Source: Allorhodopirellula heiligendammensis | Lineage (GTDB): Bacteria > Planctomycetota > Planctomycetia > Pirellulales > Pirellulaceae | Direction: 5' to 3' | Length of the DNA stretch: 64,000 nt | Assembly (NCBI RefSeq): GCF_007860105.1 | Contig: NZ_SJPU01000001.1 | Coordinates: forward strand, 2,189,594-2,253,593 | In this document: in pieces, positions 1-8,424 of the stretch | Numbering within the stretch: the first letter of the stretch is position 1 | Layout of the letters: each line of letters starts with the position of its first letter | Translations under genes and position numbers: made by a program | Notes under the pieces: model-generated | What the model saw: only the letters and a program-made list of their open reading frames with translations | Databases searched by the model: none | Told to the model about the DNA's origin: nothing

Positions 1-155
1 ATCTCACCCGCCATGACGCCGGACAGACCGTAGACGCGGGCGATCCCGTCACCGACTTCCAAAACCGTACCGACTTCGCGGACATCGATCTTGCTGTCAA
101 ACTGTTCGATCTCGGCTTGCAAGACCGATGCGATTTCGTCGCTGTTGAATTTCAC
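1..155 (-). CDS. atpA: ATP synthase F1 subunit alpha, N-terminal fragment
   Basis: First 51 or so codons of the alpha subunit of the F1 head, which carries the non-catalytic nucleotide sites; the rest lies outside the window. The translation opens [16 protein letters not shown] and continues with the beta-barrel motif [16 protein letters not shown], both typical of the alpha N-terminus. A GTG at 153-155 is used as start because it places the family N-terminus at residue 1; no clear Shine-Dalgarno sequence precedes it. It is the fourth gene after atpE, atpF and atpH on the minus strand, 123 bp after atpH, as expected in an atp operon. Confidence 0.9.
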   Translation of the reverse strand, partial: MKFNSDEIASVLQAEIEQFDSKIDVREVGTVLEVGDGIARVYGLSGVMAGE

Positions 156-278
156 TGGACCGTACCGTTATTTTTCAATGATAAAGACGTTGAGGGGATA
201 TGTTTTAATGAGACAATATTTGCTGAGCACGCCCCAAAATCTCTCTGGAAGCACAGCGATGTTTAGGACCGAGGACGA

Positions 279-899
279 TCAGCTATCCATGAATCTACTT
301 GACTGTTCGATCAGCTGACGAGCGAACCCTGCGGCGGCAGCATCACCGATCTTGTCCAGTCGGCTGGCTACCGATGAGTCGAAGACGGTGTCACCTACTC
401 TGATGACGAGCCCGCCAATGATCCCGGGATCGACAACCTCGTTCAAGCGAACTGTTTTGCTGAAATACTGATTGAGCTGGTGATTGACGCTTTCGCGAAG
501 ATCCGCGGTCATCGGCACCGCCGTGCGAACCTCTGCAAGCAACCTGCCGGTAGCCTCATCGTACAGCTTGACAAGGGCATCGCGAGCGGCTCCCACATAG
601 GCCAATCGATGCCGACCTGCCATCACCTTGAGGAATTTCAGCAGGGTTGGATGAGCGTCGGACAGCATGCGATCGAGAACGCGGCACTTCTCACTTGCAT
701 CAATGCGGGGGGATGCGAACGCGGCACGCAATTTCTCACTGTGTGCGAGCCCCTCGTCACATAACGCATTGAGCTCAGCGATCACCTGTTCGGTGGAACC
801 CTCGGCCTGTGTCGCACTCAATAACGCCCGGGCATAAGTCTTACCGAGTTGTTCGGCACCGACATCGTGCGTAGTGGATTGAGAAACAGATTCGGACAC
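279..899 (-). CDS. atpH: ATP synthase F1 subunit delta
   Basis: 206-residue delta subunit (OSCP homologue), the stator protein that ties the top of the F1 head to the peripheral b stalk at the inner membrane. The N-terminal helical domain shows the family pattern around YARALLSATQ (residues 23-32). The C-terminal part has VRTAVPMTADL followed by VDPGIIGGLVIRVGDTVFDSS, the hallmark end of the family, and a final helix. Length is slightly above the usual 175-185 because of a Ser/Thr-rich N-terminal extension of about 15 residues. It sits between atpF (94 bp upstream) and atpA. Confidence 0.95.
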   Translation of the reverse strand: MSESVSQSTTHDVGAEQLGKTYARALLSATQAEGSTEQVIAELNALCDEGLAHSEKLRAAFASPRIDASEKCRVLDRMLSDAHPTLLKFLKVMAGRHRLAYVGAARDALVKLYDEATGRLLAEVRTAVPMTADLRESVNHQLNQYFSKTVRLNEVVDPGIIGGLVIRVGDTVFDSSVASRLDKIGDAAAAGFARQLIEQSSRFMDS

Positions 900-993
900 G
901 TCAGAGATCTCAGGGAGAAGGCTACGAAAAGTGTTGAACGTCTTTCCAACCGCGGGATCACACCCCGGATCGGCTAGACAAAAACTGGATCAT

Positions 994-1707
994 TTAATTG
1001 TTACTGGGCAATCGTTGCATTGCCTGAGCGATCAGATCAGCGTGATCGTTTGGGGTCAACTCGCGACCGACCACTCCACGAGCCACCTGCATTGCCATGT
1101 CAGAAGTTCGCGTGGCGATATCCGCCATCGCAACCTTCTTGGCATTTTCGATGTCAGCGACTGCCCGCTCACGTTGGGTAGCAGCCTCCGCCTTTGCCTG
1201 CTCAACAATTCGCTGCCCACTGGCTTCGGCGTCACGCCGTGCCTCAGCGAGCATCGCGTGAGTCTGCTTAGCTGCCTCATCAAGCTTCGCCTGATATCCT
1301 GCCAAGATTGCCTGGGCCTCCGCGTTTGCTTTCTCAGCTAATTCTAGATCCTCGCGGATCTTGTCTTCGCGAGACTGCAAACCGCCCAAGACGCTGGGCC
1401 ACACAAAGATCGACAGGACGGCAAGAACACAGACGAACACCACCAAGTTCCAGAATGCCGATCCGAAATCGAATGACAGGATGGGGGTTTTCGCTCGCTC
1501 ACCGTGGGCATCGTCGCCCTCGTGAAGCTCGCCGTCAGCAGCGAGGTGCTCCGCTCCATCGCTATCCTCGGCCACGACTTCAGCATGGGCCAACGAAGGT
1601 GTTGCAACCATCGCGACACCCGCGAGACCGACTGTCAACAGTGCCGGACCCGACAACGCCGGGAGGCTCAAACAGGTCATCAGACAAAGGGCGAGAAAGC
1701 GTTTCAT
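994..1707 (-). CDS. atpF: ATP synthase F0 subunit b with N-terminal signal peptide
   Basis: 237-residue b subunit, the peripheral stalk that connects F0 to delta and alpha. Visible parts in order: a signal-peptide-like segment (residues 1-42, ending AHA before E43); an acidic, His-containing linker (43-72); the usual single membrane anchor (about 84-105, FWNLVVFVCVLAVLSIFVW); and a long charged coiled coil (113-215) rich in Ala, Glu and Lys. A standard b subunit is about 160 residues and starts at the anchor. The extra signal peptide and linker would put about 30 residues in the periplasm. It lies 101 bp after atpE. Confidence 0.92.
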   Translation of the reverse strand: MKRFLALCLMTCLSLPALSGPALLTVGLAGVAMVATPSLAHAEVVAEDSDGAEHLAADGELHEGDDAHGERAKTPILSFDFGSAFWNLVVFVCVLAVLSIFVWPSVLGGLQSREDKIREDLELAEKANAEAQAILAGYQAKLDEAAKQTHAMLAEARRDAEASGQRIVEQAKAEAATQRERAVADIENAKKVAMADIATRTSDMAMQVARGVVGRELTPNDHADLIAQAMQRLPSNN

Positions 1708-1808
1708 CGATCAGCTCAGTGACAAACATTCAAGACGGGAGTAACGAACCGGGGTGACCGCAGCCCACCACGGCACCATGAGTTCCAAGTCGCAGGCGAA
1801 TCGCCGGA

Positions 1809-2069
1809 CTAGGATCGGCAGAGCAGAATAAACACGAGTGCAATCACGGTCACACCTTCGATCAGTGCAGCCGCGATAATCATCGCTGTTTGGATGCGGC
1901 CGCCCGCTTCAGGCTGACGAGACATTGCGTCAACCGCGCTGCCACCGATGCGACCGATGCCGATACCGGCACCAACGATGATCAAACCGATACCAATACC
2001 GAGACCCATGCGTCCAAAGTCATTTGCGACAGACTGGGCCAAAATCATTGCCATTTCCAACATCTTCAA
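1809..2069 (-). CDS. atpE: ATP synthase F0 subunit c
   Basis: 86-residue proteolipid that forms the rotor ring. Two hydrophobic hairpin helices are visible: a Gly-rich first helix (GLGIGIGLIIVGAGIGIG) and a second helix carrying the ion-binding carboxylate Glu71 in AALIEGVTVIAL. The polar loop SRQPEA lies between them. The residue after Glu71 is Gly and the first helix has no Gln at the position used by sodium-binding rings, so a proton-coupled ring is inferred. A GGAG lies about nine bases before the ATG. It is the first atp gene visible; atpB, which usually precedes atpE, is not adjacent. Confidence 0.95.
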   Translation of the reverse strand: MKMLEMAMILAQSVANDFGRMGLGIGIGLIIVGAGIGIGRIGGSAVDAMSRQPEAGGRIQTAMIIAAALIEGVTVIALVFILLCRS

Positions 2070-2559
2070 AGAGCTCCGTAAATTTTTGAGCGGGTAAAAC
2101 AGGGGGTCAGTAGTTCAGGTAATCGATCGGAAAACATTCCGCTGCCGTCGAAAAACACGAAGGATAGTTCGATCAGCGTGTGGTGGAAGCCCCGCCCGAG
2201 ATTCATGAGGAGGCCAAGCATAAGGAAAAGCGGTGGGGATCGTCGATGGGGCTAAGACGCTGAAATAGCCAAGAAATGCGTTTTCATGGAGGTTTTGACG
2301 CCAATGCGACAATATGTCACGGATCTAAGCCATGAAAGGGTTCCCACTGGCCTACAATACTCGCTTCGAAAATTTGCGTGGCATGCTGCGTCGCCCGCCC
2401 GAACCGGCGGATCCGCCGAGCGCTGCGGTGACAGTGTACTGGCGGTGGCGTCAACCATGGGTGTCGGGTTACAAACTGCCAGTTGAGAGCGTAATCGTTT
2501 CAGATTCCGCGATCCGTCGCCTCGTCGCTTCCCTAGTCCCCAATTACCGAGCCCAGCTC
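2070..2559. other. divergent intergenic region upstream of atpE and the DinB-like gene
   Basis: About 490 bp separates atpE (minus) from the likely start of the DinB-like gene (plus). Only short, uncharacteristic reading frames occur in it, none resembling AtpB or AtpI. It should hold the atp operon promoter on the minus strand, but no -35/-10 pair could be picked with confidence. The reading frame of the DinB-like gene is open back to 2332, so a longer protein cannot be fully excluded. Confidence 0.5.
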
Positions 2560-3147
2560 ATGACCAGCAGTCCTCCTGACGATCCAGATTCCTCTAGTCC
2601 GACATCGAGGGAAAACGCAGTTCTGCTGCCCAGTGCCGAGGAAGCCGCCTTGATGCTGCGGGCTGCGATTGGGCAAATTGAATTTGCTCGACAGTACACG
2701 CTGCAACTGCTCGACGCGACTCCTCGTGAACGTTGGTACGAAATCCCACCGGGCAGTGTGACGAATATCGCCTGGCAGGTTGGTCACCTCGCCGTTAGTG
2801 AATACGGGCTGATGATGTTTCGCATCCGAGGGCGCCGTCCCGATGATTTGGACTTGATTCCCGGCCGGTTTCGCAAAACGTTCGGTCGAGGCAGTACTCC
2901 GCCGCAGTCCCCATCAGGTCACCCGAGCCCCACAGAGCTGCTGGGAAAGCTCAACGAAGTTCACCAGAACGCGATGAACGAAGTCGCAACCCTTGCACCG
3001 GAGGTGCTACTCGACGATGTTGAGATGCCCTACGCGGTTTATCCCTGCAAACTCGGTGCGATCCTATTCTGCCCGATGCATGAAACACTTCATGCGGGCC
3101 AGATCGGTGTGACCCGCCGCGGGTTGGGCCTGGAGCCCATTCGATGA
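2560..3147 (+). CDS. DinB-like domain protein
   Basis: About 195 residues when started at the ATG at 2560. Members of the DinB/YfiT-like superfamily are four-helix bundles that bind a divalent metal through three histidines; some are bacillithiol or mycothiol S-transferases, but many are uncharacterised. Here the three-His pattern is visible as His76 (VGHLAVSEYG) and His164/His168 (MHETLHAGQIG). The frame stays open back to an ATG at 2332, but the extra 76 residues are Pro/Arg-rich and unlike the family, so the inner start is preferred. The stop overlaps the next gene by four bases (ATGA), indicating translational coupling to the methyltransferase. Confidence 0.8.
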   Translation: MTSSPPDDPDSSSPTSRENAVLLPSAEEAALMLRAAIGQIEFARQYTLQLLDATPRERWYEIPPGSVTNIAWQVGHLAVSEYGLMMFRIRGRRPDDLDLIPGRFRKTFGRGSTPPQSPSGHPSPTELLGKLNEVHQNAMNEVATLAPEVLLDDVEMPYAVYPCKLGAILFCPMHETLHAGQIGVTRRGLGLEPIR

Positions 3148-4037
3148 GCGAGGACTTCGACGACCAACAGTGGACGACCGATAGCGCAGCGGTCGACGAC
3201 GCGCAATCTCAACCGGGCATTCGGACTGTGGATGAGTCCATCTACGACCATCCAAAGTATTACGATTTAGTCTTTGGTGCCGATGTGGCCGCGGAGACCA
3301 AGTTTATCTTGGCATGCGAGCATACATTTGGTAGCGGCAAAGCGGGGTGGTACTTCGAACCCGCGTGCGGAACGGGGCGACTCATGTACGCGCTGGCTCG
3401 CCGTGGCCTGGACGTTTGCGGACTCGATCTCAATGAGAAAGCGGTTCGATTTTGTAACCAACGCCTGGAGCGGCATTCCCTTCCCGCTGCGGCAATCCAC
3501 GCTGATATGTGCGACTTCACACGTCAAAGCTTTGCGGGAATTTTGCCAAAGTCGCGCAGCAAGTTTGGTCCCGTCAGTGTGGCATTCAATACGATCAACA
3601 GTTTTCGACACGTCGGCAGTGAAGCCGCAGCACGGGGGCACCTCGAGTGCATGGCCGACATTGTCCGGCCAGGGGGAATTTACTTGTTAGGCGTTCATTT
3701 AACCCCCACCTCGGTCCCGCCCAGTGAGACCGAAAGCTGGTCCGCCCGCCGGGGCCACTTGGCCATCAATACCCATATGTGGACGATCGACCGGGACAAG
3801 AAAAAACGCTTGGAGCAGTTTGGAATTCGCTTTGACGTTCACACCCCCAGCGGCAGCTTCCGCATTAACGATGTACTGCGTTTGCGTAGCTATACACCGT
3901 TGCAGATGCAACGTTTGATCGATGCGAGCGGCAAGTGGGAAAGCGTCGCCACCTACGACTTCTGCTATGACATTGATGATCCAATCACGGTGGACGCCGC
4001 AACCGAAGACGTCGTCTATGTGCTCCGCAGGCGTTAG
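3144..4037 (+). CDS. class I SAM-dependent methyltransferase
   Basis: 297-residue protein with a Rossmann-type methyltransferase fold. Motif I is EPACGTGRLMYAL (residues 72-84), and the acidic residue after strand 2 is Asp95 in VCGLDLNEKAV. A later segment VAFNTINSFRHV resembles the motif IV region, and IVRPGGIYLLGVHL is the typical strand after motif VI. The substrate cannot be told from sequence. Coupled by a 4-bp overlap to the DinB-like gene, so the two products probably act together, for example in small-molecule or thiol modification (inference only). A perfect 11-bp hairpin follows two bases after the stop. Confidence 0.85.
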   Translation: MSEDFDDQQWTTDSAAVDDAQSQPGIRTVDESIYDHPKYYDLVFGADVAAETKFILACEHTFGSGKAGWYFEPACGTGRLMYALARRGLDVCGLDLNEKAVRFCNQRLERHSLPAAAIHADMCDFTRQSFAGILPKSRSKFGPVSVAFNTINSFRHVGSEAAARGHLECMADIVRPGGIYLLGVHLTPTSVPPSETESWSARRGHLAINTHMWTIDRDKKKRLEQFGIRFDVHTPSGSFRINDVLRLRSYTPLQMQRLIDASGKWESVATYDFCYDIDDPITVDAATEDVVYVLRRR

Positions 4038-4039
4038 TG

Positions 4040-4073
4040 CATCGAGGGCGAGACCCGTGTTCCGCCCTCGATG
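4040..4073 (+). terminator. strong hairpin directly after the methyltransferase gene
   Basis: CATCGAGGGCG (4040-4050) pairs perfectly with CGCCCTCGATG (4063-4073) around a 12-base loop, two bases after the TAG at 4035-4037. There is no T-tract on the plus strand, so it is either a U-less terminator or an mRNA-stabilising 3' end. Confidence 0.5.
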
Positions 4074-4209
4074 ACGTGCAGATTTCGACGAAGTCCCTGC
4101 TGGCAGCAATTCGGCATGCATCAGCCGCGGATTGCTAGCTCACAACTCGTGAACACCGCGCGCGATCACGTTGCCCGCGACGCGCACGTGCCTAGCAGTA
4201 GCAGGATCG

Positions 4210-4413
4210 CTACTTATAGCGGTCCTCGTAACTCTCATCCTTCTCTTCCATCTGCTTGTTGTAGTCTTCCATCTCCTGTTCATCCATTGTTCCATCACCA
4301 GGCTCCACGACCGTATTGCCAGAGGAACCGCAGCCGGAAAGAGGGATGGCTGAGAGCGATAGAAACAACAGCAAGAAGAAGGGACGAGAAGCGGAAGCAA
4401 GTAGTTTCATCAT
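4210..4413 (-). CDS. small lipoprotein paired with a DUF1559 gene
   Basis: 67-residue predicted lipoprotein. A basic n-region and long hydrophobic stretch end in the lipobox LSGC (Cys28), followed by a Gly/Ser linker and a highly charged tail containing EQEMEDYNKQ. The start at 4413 is preferred over one five codons earlier because it gives a more usual signal length. It lies about 50 bp downstream of the DUF1559 gene on the same strand, so the two are probably co-transcribed. Two other small lipoproteins in the window (44314-44502 and 50299-50481) have the same layout and a similar Asp-Tyr motif, also next to DUF1559 genes. Function unknown. Confidence 0.75.
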   Translation of the reverse strand: MMKLLASASRPFFLLLFLSLSAIPLSGCGSSGNTVVEPGDGTMDEQEMEDYNKQMEEKDESYEDRYK

Positions 4414-4463
4414 CGTGTTTAAAATCACTTTAAAGTTAGGAAGTTAGAGAGGCCAGCGGCCAG

Positions 4464-5705
4464 TTAAAACGGCAGATCCACAACTTCTTTGCCGTTGCGA
4501 GTCCCCATCGCACCCCAGATACCGTATGGCGATGGGGAGCCGGGTTTGTTGTTCTGCCAAATCACCTGGGCATGTTGATTTCCAGAGTCAACGCTATCGG
4601 TGATGAACTTGACCGCACCATCACCCATGACGACCTGCACGCCACCCTGGTGGTAGCTGCTAGGGGGAGCAACGGTCCAAGCTGAGTCCGAGCGGTTCGG
4701 CATCACTAATTCGCCGTTAGGAGGCAGAATCGTCGTGACGACTGAGTAAATGTAGGCAGCGTCTGCCCAGCGGAATCCGCGTCCATAGCCAGAGTTCAAG
4801 CCCTCCACGATGGTGTCGGTGCTGGGGTCCCAAAACTGGGGCCGCTCGGGATCTTTTGCTCCGGTGGTTTGTGCCCAGCCGGGATCGTTGCCGAGTGGCA
4901 CAAAGCCAGGACCGACAGCAGCGTCGGTGGTCGTACGTCGCGGATCGACGTGCGTGGCCATTTCGGCCAGCATCAGCGTGTTGCTCAGTCCATCGGTGAC
5001 ATCGCGAAACTGCATTGCCGGTCGTGACCGCCCATTGCCGAGCCCCTGCATGCCGTTGACGGCAGATCGGAAAACGAAAAAGCCTCGCAGTGAGGCGTTG
5101 GAATGAATGGCTCGACCTTGGTTCTCATGATAAAAACCGCCGGTAGCCGACAGTGGTCCCGCATCACCGTAATGCAATCCGTCTCCGTAGCTACAGGCGT
5201 AGTTTGATCGTCCCATCGCGGGCAATCCTCGACCCGGGTCGCTCGGGCAACGATAGGCACCGATATCCGTCATCCAGGGGGTGTAGTTTCGGTCCCAAGC
5301 CCGCGGCCCCATCGCAGGGAAGTTGATGGTGCCATCGCCGTCGGAATCCATTGGATTGGAGATCTGCTGCCACAGCGCTTGCTGCTCGATATACGGCAGA
5401 ATCGGTATCAGCCAGCTAATCCGGCGACCATTTCCATTGTTGCTATTGGACGTAATCTGGCCGCCTGCCTTGTTGTCCGTGCCGCCACCATTGACAGGCA
5501 ATTTGTTAAACGCACTGTGATAATTATGCACAGCCAACCCCAGCTGTTTCATGTTGTTACTGCAACTCATGCGGCGAGCCGCTTCCCGGGCCGCTTGCAC
5601 GGCAGGCAGCAGCAGGCCCACCAAGACTCCAATGATTGCAATCACCACTAGCAGTTCGACTAGGGTGAAGCCGCGTCGCCCGCGGCGTTGACTCTGAAAG
5701 ACCAT
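4464..5705 (-). CDS. DUF1559 pseudopilin-like protein 1
   Basis: 413-residue member of the planctomycete DUF1559 family. The N-terminus is a type IV prepilin signal: a basic stretch, then RRG followed by FTLVELLVVIAIIGVLVGLL, with Gly at -1 and Glu at +5 of the processed protein. It continues into AAREAARRMSCSNNMKQLG and the DUF1559 domain. The C-terminal signature is SYHQGGVQVVMGDGAVKF, near the end. Members are thought to be exported through a type II secretion/pilus-like route; the role is unknown. It is followed by a small lipoprotein gene, and a sigma-70-like promoter is visible about 110 bp upstream. Confidence 0.9.
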   Translation of the reverse strand: MVFQSQRRGRRGFTLVELLVVIAIIGVLVGLLLPAVQAAREAARRMSCSNNMKQLGLAVHNYHSAFNKLPVNGGGTDNKAGGQITSNSNNGNGRRISWLIPILPYIEQQALWQQISNPMDSDGDGTINFPAMGPRAWDRNYTPWMTDIGAYRCPSDPGRGLPAMGRSNYACSYGDGLHYGDAGPLSATGGFYHENQGRAIHSNASLRGFFVFRSAVNGMQGLGNGRSRPAMQFRDVTDGLSNTLMLAEMATHVDPRRTTTDAAVGPGFVPLGNDPGWAQTTGAKDPERPQFWDPSTDTIVEGLNSGYGRGFRWADAAYIYSVVTTILPPNGELVMPNRSDSAWTVAPPSSYHQGGVQVVMGDGAVKFITDSVDSGNQHAQVIWQNNKPGSPSPYGIWGAMGTRNGKEVVDLPF

Positions 5706-5813
5706 TTAAAAACCCTCAGCTGGAAAGTAAGAAAAGACACACAGCCCAAAACGACCTGTGATCAGCTTTGTGAACGTGCCGCTAACCGGAAGGCTGGCGA
5801 CTCGTCTGCAAAG

Positions 5814-5842
5814 ATTGTTGCGGAAAATTGCCTCAGTGTCAA
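5814..5842 (-). promoter_or_regulatory. candidate sigma-70 promoter for DUF1559 gene 1
   Basis: On the minus strand a perfect -35 box TTGACA (5837-5842) is followed after 17 bases by AACAAT (5814-5819), four of six matches to the -10 consensus. Transcription would start near 5806, about 100 bases before the DUF1559 ATG. Found by eye only. Confidence 0.4.
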
Positions 5843-6072
5843 ATTTTTGTGAGGTACATTTTTACTCAGCGTGCGTTCTAGGACGCGGAGAGATACGTAA
5901 GCAGGCTAGGGGATTGCCCCGTGACGCCACATCCGCCCCCGATTTGTGAGGCGTAACGGGACACGACGGGGCAGGTGAGGATGCAAGCATCCCGCCCGTG
6001 CGGACAGTGCTTGCCGAGCTCCCCTGGCTCGGAAGATGCTGGCCAGGTGCCGCAGGGGGTTGCGCGCAATCG
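5843..6072. other. intergenic region between DUF1559 gene 1 and cls
   Basis: GC-rich stretch with no supported gene. It contains an imperfect inverted repeat, GCAAGCA near 5983 and TGCTTGC near 6007, that could form a hairpin downstream of the cls gene on the minus strand. No T-tract follows it. Confidence 0.3.
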
Positions 6073-7539
6073 CTACAAAAGCGGGCTGACGAGCCGGAGT
6101 GTGTTTTCCAGAAATCGCGGTAAGAATGACCGCGCGCCCCATTGCTCAGACTGCAGGAGATCCGAGTCGTTAATGTAAGACTGCTGAAGGTCTCGCAACT
6201 CGACGGCGAATTCAGCGTTGTAAACGAACAATGCGACCTCGTAATTCAACCACAGACTCCGCATGTCCAAATTGACGGTGCCAAACATCGCCATCGTGCC
6301 ATCGACCATGATCGACTTGGTGTGCAGAAGTCCGCCTCGGTACAAGTAGAGTTGCACACCGACATCGATCAGCTCGTCGTAATATGAGCGGCTGGCGTAG
6401 CGAGTCAGCAGTGAGTCCACTTTTTCAGGCATGATCAGAGATACTCGCACGCCGCGACCGGCCGCACCGCGGACAGCGCGAAGCAGGGAGTCATCGGGCA
6501 CAAAGTATGGGGTCGTCATGATCAGTTCGTGCTGCGCAGCGTTGATCAATCCAAGCAGCATCTGCAGGAGACCATCGGCAGTTTCGCCGGGACCTGAAGG
6601 GACGATCTGCATGTCGACGTGGCCATCGGGTTCGATCAACCGAACACCGGAGTCTGCGATGAGGTGATGGATTGATTTTCCAGTTTCCACCATCCAGTCA
6701 CCAAGCATCGTCGCCGCCAACGGAGCGACCGCCGCGCCGTGCAACCGCACCATCGCATCGACCCATTGCCCCACCCCGGAATCTTGTTTGAAAAATCGGG
6801 GGTCGACCAGGTTCATACTGCCGGTCCACGCGACGTTTCCATCAATTACAACAATCTTGCGATGTAGTCGCAGGTCAGTGCGCCCGACCAGCGTGCGGAA
6901 GATCCCCACCGGGAGTGCCTGGCATAGCTCAACACCAGCGGCGCGAAGACGTGCGGGCTGAGGCCCTCTCCACCATGGCCGCGCGCCAAGTGCGTCGATC
7001 AAAATCTGGCAATGCACCCCTCGCTGAGCGGCCTCGATCACGGCTTCGAGTACTTCATCGGCGGCTCCGCCTTCATTCCAAATGTAGAACTCCATCAACA
7101 CGCTCTGGCGTGCGGATTTCACGTCATGCGCAATGGCAGCGAGCATCTCCTGCGTATCGGAAAACAATTCGAATCGGCTGCCGCAAACTGTGGGGCTGCC
7201 GATGCTGGATCGCCCGAGATTATCCAGACCCTGCGCCGCAACGGGCAGGCGATCCCAGCGGACATCGGTCAGTCGCTGAGCGATGGCCACGTCGCCAATC
7301 TCCCGGAAACTCTTCGTTAGGCTGGCAATTCGCGACGCGCGGCGTTTCCCGATGCGACGTTCGCCGATCAGTAGGTAAAGCGTGATCCCTGCGGCCGGCA
7401 ACAGGGCGACAATCAGAATCCAAGCCAATGCCACTCCCGTTGCGGGCCGGGCCATGATGATTCTTACCAATACTGCTAATACGGTTACCGCATGTGCGAT
7501 GGCGAGTAGGTTGGCAGGGCGAAGTAACCAGTCGAGCAT
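6073..7539 (-). CDS. cls: cardiolipin synthase-like phospholipase D family protein
   Basis: 488-residue membrane enzyme of the bacterial cardiolipin synthase type, which joins two phosphatidylglycerols into cardiolipin and glycerol. Two N-terminal membrane helices are visible (LLAIAHAVTVLAVLVRIIM and GVALAWILIVALLPAAGITL). Both HKD catalytic motifs are intact: LHRKIVVIDG with downstream GSMN, and LHTKSIMVDG with downstream GTVN. The ATG at 7539 is chosen because it starts just before the first helix and lies 34 bp after the deoC stop; the frame is open further upstream but would overlap deoC. deoC and cls may be co-transcribed, although no metabolic link is obvious. Confidence 0.9.
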   Translation of the reverse strand: MLDWLLRPANLLAIAHAVTVLAVLVRIIMARPATGVALAWILIVALLPAAGITLYLLIGERRIGKRRASRIASLTKSFREIGDVAIAQRLTDVRWDRLPVAAQGLDNLGRSSIGSPTVCGSRFELFSDTQEMLAAIAHDVKSARQSVLMEFYIWNEGGAADEVLEAVIEAAQRGVHCQILIDALGARPWWRGPQPARLRAAGVELCQALPVGIFRTLVGRTDLRLHRKIVVIDGNVAWTGSMNLVDPRFFKQDSGVGQWVDAMVRLHGAAVAPLAATMLGDWMVETGKSIHHLIADSGVRLIEPDGHVDMQIVPSGPGETADGLLQMLLGLINAAQHELIMTTPYFVPDDSLLRAVRGAAGRGVRVSLIMPEKVDSLLTRYASRSYYDELIDVGVQLYLYRGGLLHTKSIMVDGTMAMFGTVNLDMRSLWLNYEVALFVYNAEFAVELRDLQQSYINDSDLLQSEQWGARSFLPRFLENTLRLVSPLL

Positions 7540-7573
7540 TACAAAACTTTGATTTGAGGTTCTCGATATCCGC

Positions 7574-8299
7574 TTAATAGTCCGCCGGTGCCGACTGCGC
7601 TGCGATCTTGATCGCCGGAAGTCCCAGTTGATTGCGCAGTGGGTCGAGGATCTCCCGCGTGCGGCTGGCACCACAGCGAGTCACACCGAGTTCGCGCACC
7701 GCTTGCAACCCGGCGAGATCACGCACGCCTCCCGCCGCCTTAATTTGGACGTGCGGTGCGGCCCAACGACGCATCAAGCGTAGGTCCTCGTGAGTTGCAC
7801 CACCGCTGCCGAACCCTGTGGATGTTTTGATCCAATCGGCATTGAGCTCCGAACATATTTGGCAGAGTCGCACCTTCTGCTCGTCACTAAGATAACAGTT
7901 TTCAAAAATCACCTTGATCTTCCGATCGATCTGATGGGCGACGTCAATCACCGCAGCGATGTCGTCGGTTACCTCGCCCCAACAACCACTGATAACACTG
8001 CTAATGTTGACCACCATGTCGAGTTCCTGGCATCCATCGGCGAGGGCGCGCGTTGCCTCGGCCCGCTTAATTGCAGTGGTATTCACGCCCAGCGGAAATC
8101 CGATGACCGTCGATGTTTTCACTGTCGATCCGCGGAGGAGGTCGGCACAGCGCGTCACGTAGCAGGGCATGATGCAAACACTGGCAACGTCGTAGGCACG
8201 GGCCAGTTCAATGCCCGCGTCGACTTCGGTAGCGCTGAGGTGGGGCGCCAGCAGGGCGTGGTCGATCATCTTGGCAAGTTCGATGTACTGGGCGTTCAT
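7574..8299 (-). CDS. deoC: deoxyribose-phosphate aldolase
   Basis: 241-residue class I aldolase that splits 2-deoxyribose 5-phosphate into glyceraldehyde 3-phosphate and acetaldehyde in deoxynucleoside breakdown. The Schiff-base lysine is Lys158 in DWIKTSTGF, the second active-site lysine is Lys187 in QIKAAGGVR, and the catalytic Asp94 is in ELDMVVNI. The family segment VIGFPLGVNTT is also present. Length and motif spacing fit the short bacterial DeoC form. The gene starts 125 bp from the divergent DUF1598 gene and is followed by cls after 34 bp. Confidence 0.95.
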   Translation of the reverse strand: MNAQYIELAKMIDHALLAPHLSATEVDAGIELARAYDVASVCIMPCYVTRCADLLRGSTVKTSTVIGFPLGVNTTAIKRAEATRALADGCQELDMVVNISSVISGCWGEVTDDIAAVIDVAHQIDRKIKVIFENCYLSDEQKVRLCQICSELNADWIKTSTGFGSGGATHEDLRLMRRWAAPHVQIKAAGGVRDLAGLQAVRELGVTRCGASRTREILDPLRNQLGLPAIKIAAQSAPADY

Positions 8300-8424
8300 G
8301 AAAGGTGATTTCAGACAGAATTGTGGAAGGTTTGCGCCAAGCCTCTGATATACTAGCGAGGCGTGAGCCCACCGTCGTGGTGAGCCTCACGACTTTTCTG
8401 CTTGGGTCCGATGGGGGGACTGTG

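Noticed and set aside
480..764. Plus-strand reading frame inside atpH
   Set aside because: Shadow of atpH; the minus-strand protein is a clear family match.
2115..2458. Two short minus-strand frames upstream of atpE, tested as possible atpB or atpI
   Set aside because: No membrane helices or subunit a motifs; Arg/Pro-rich composition typical of non-coding GC-rich DNA.
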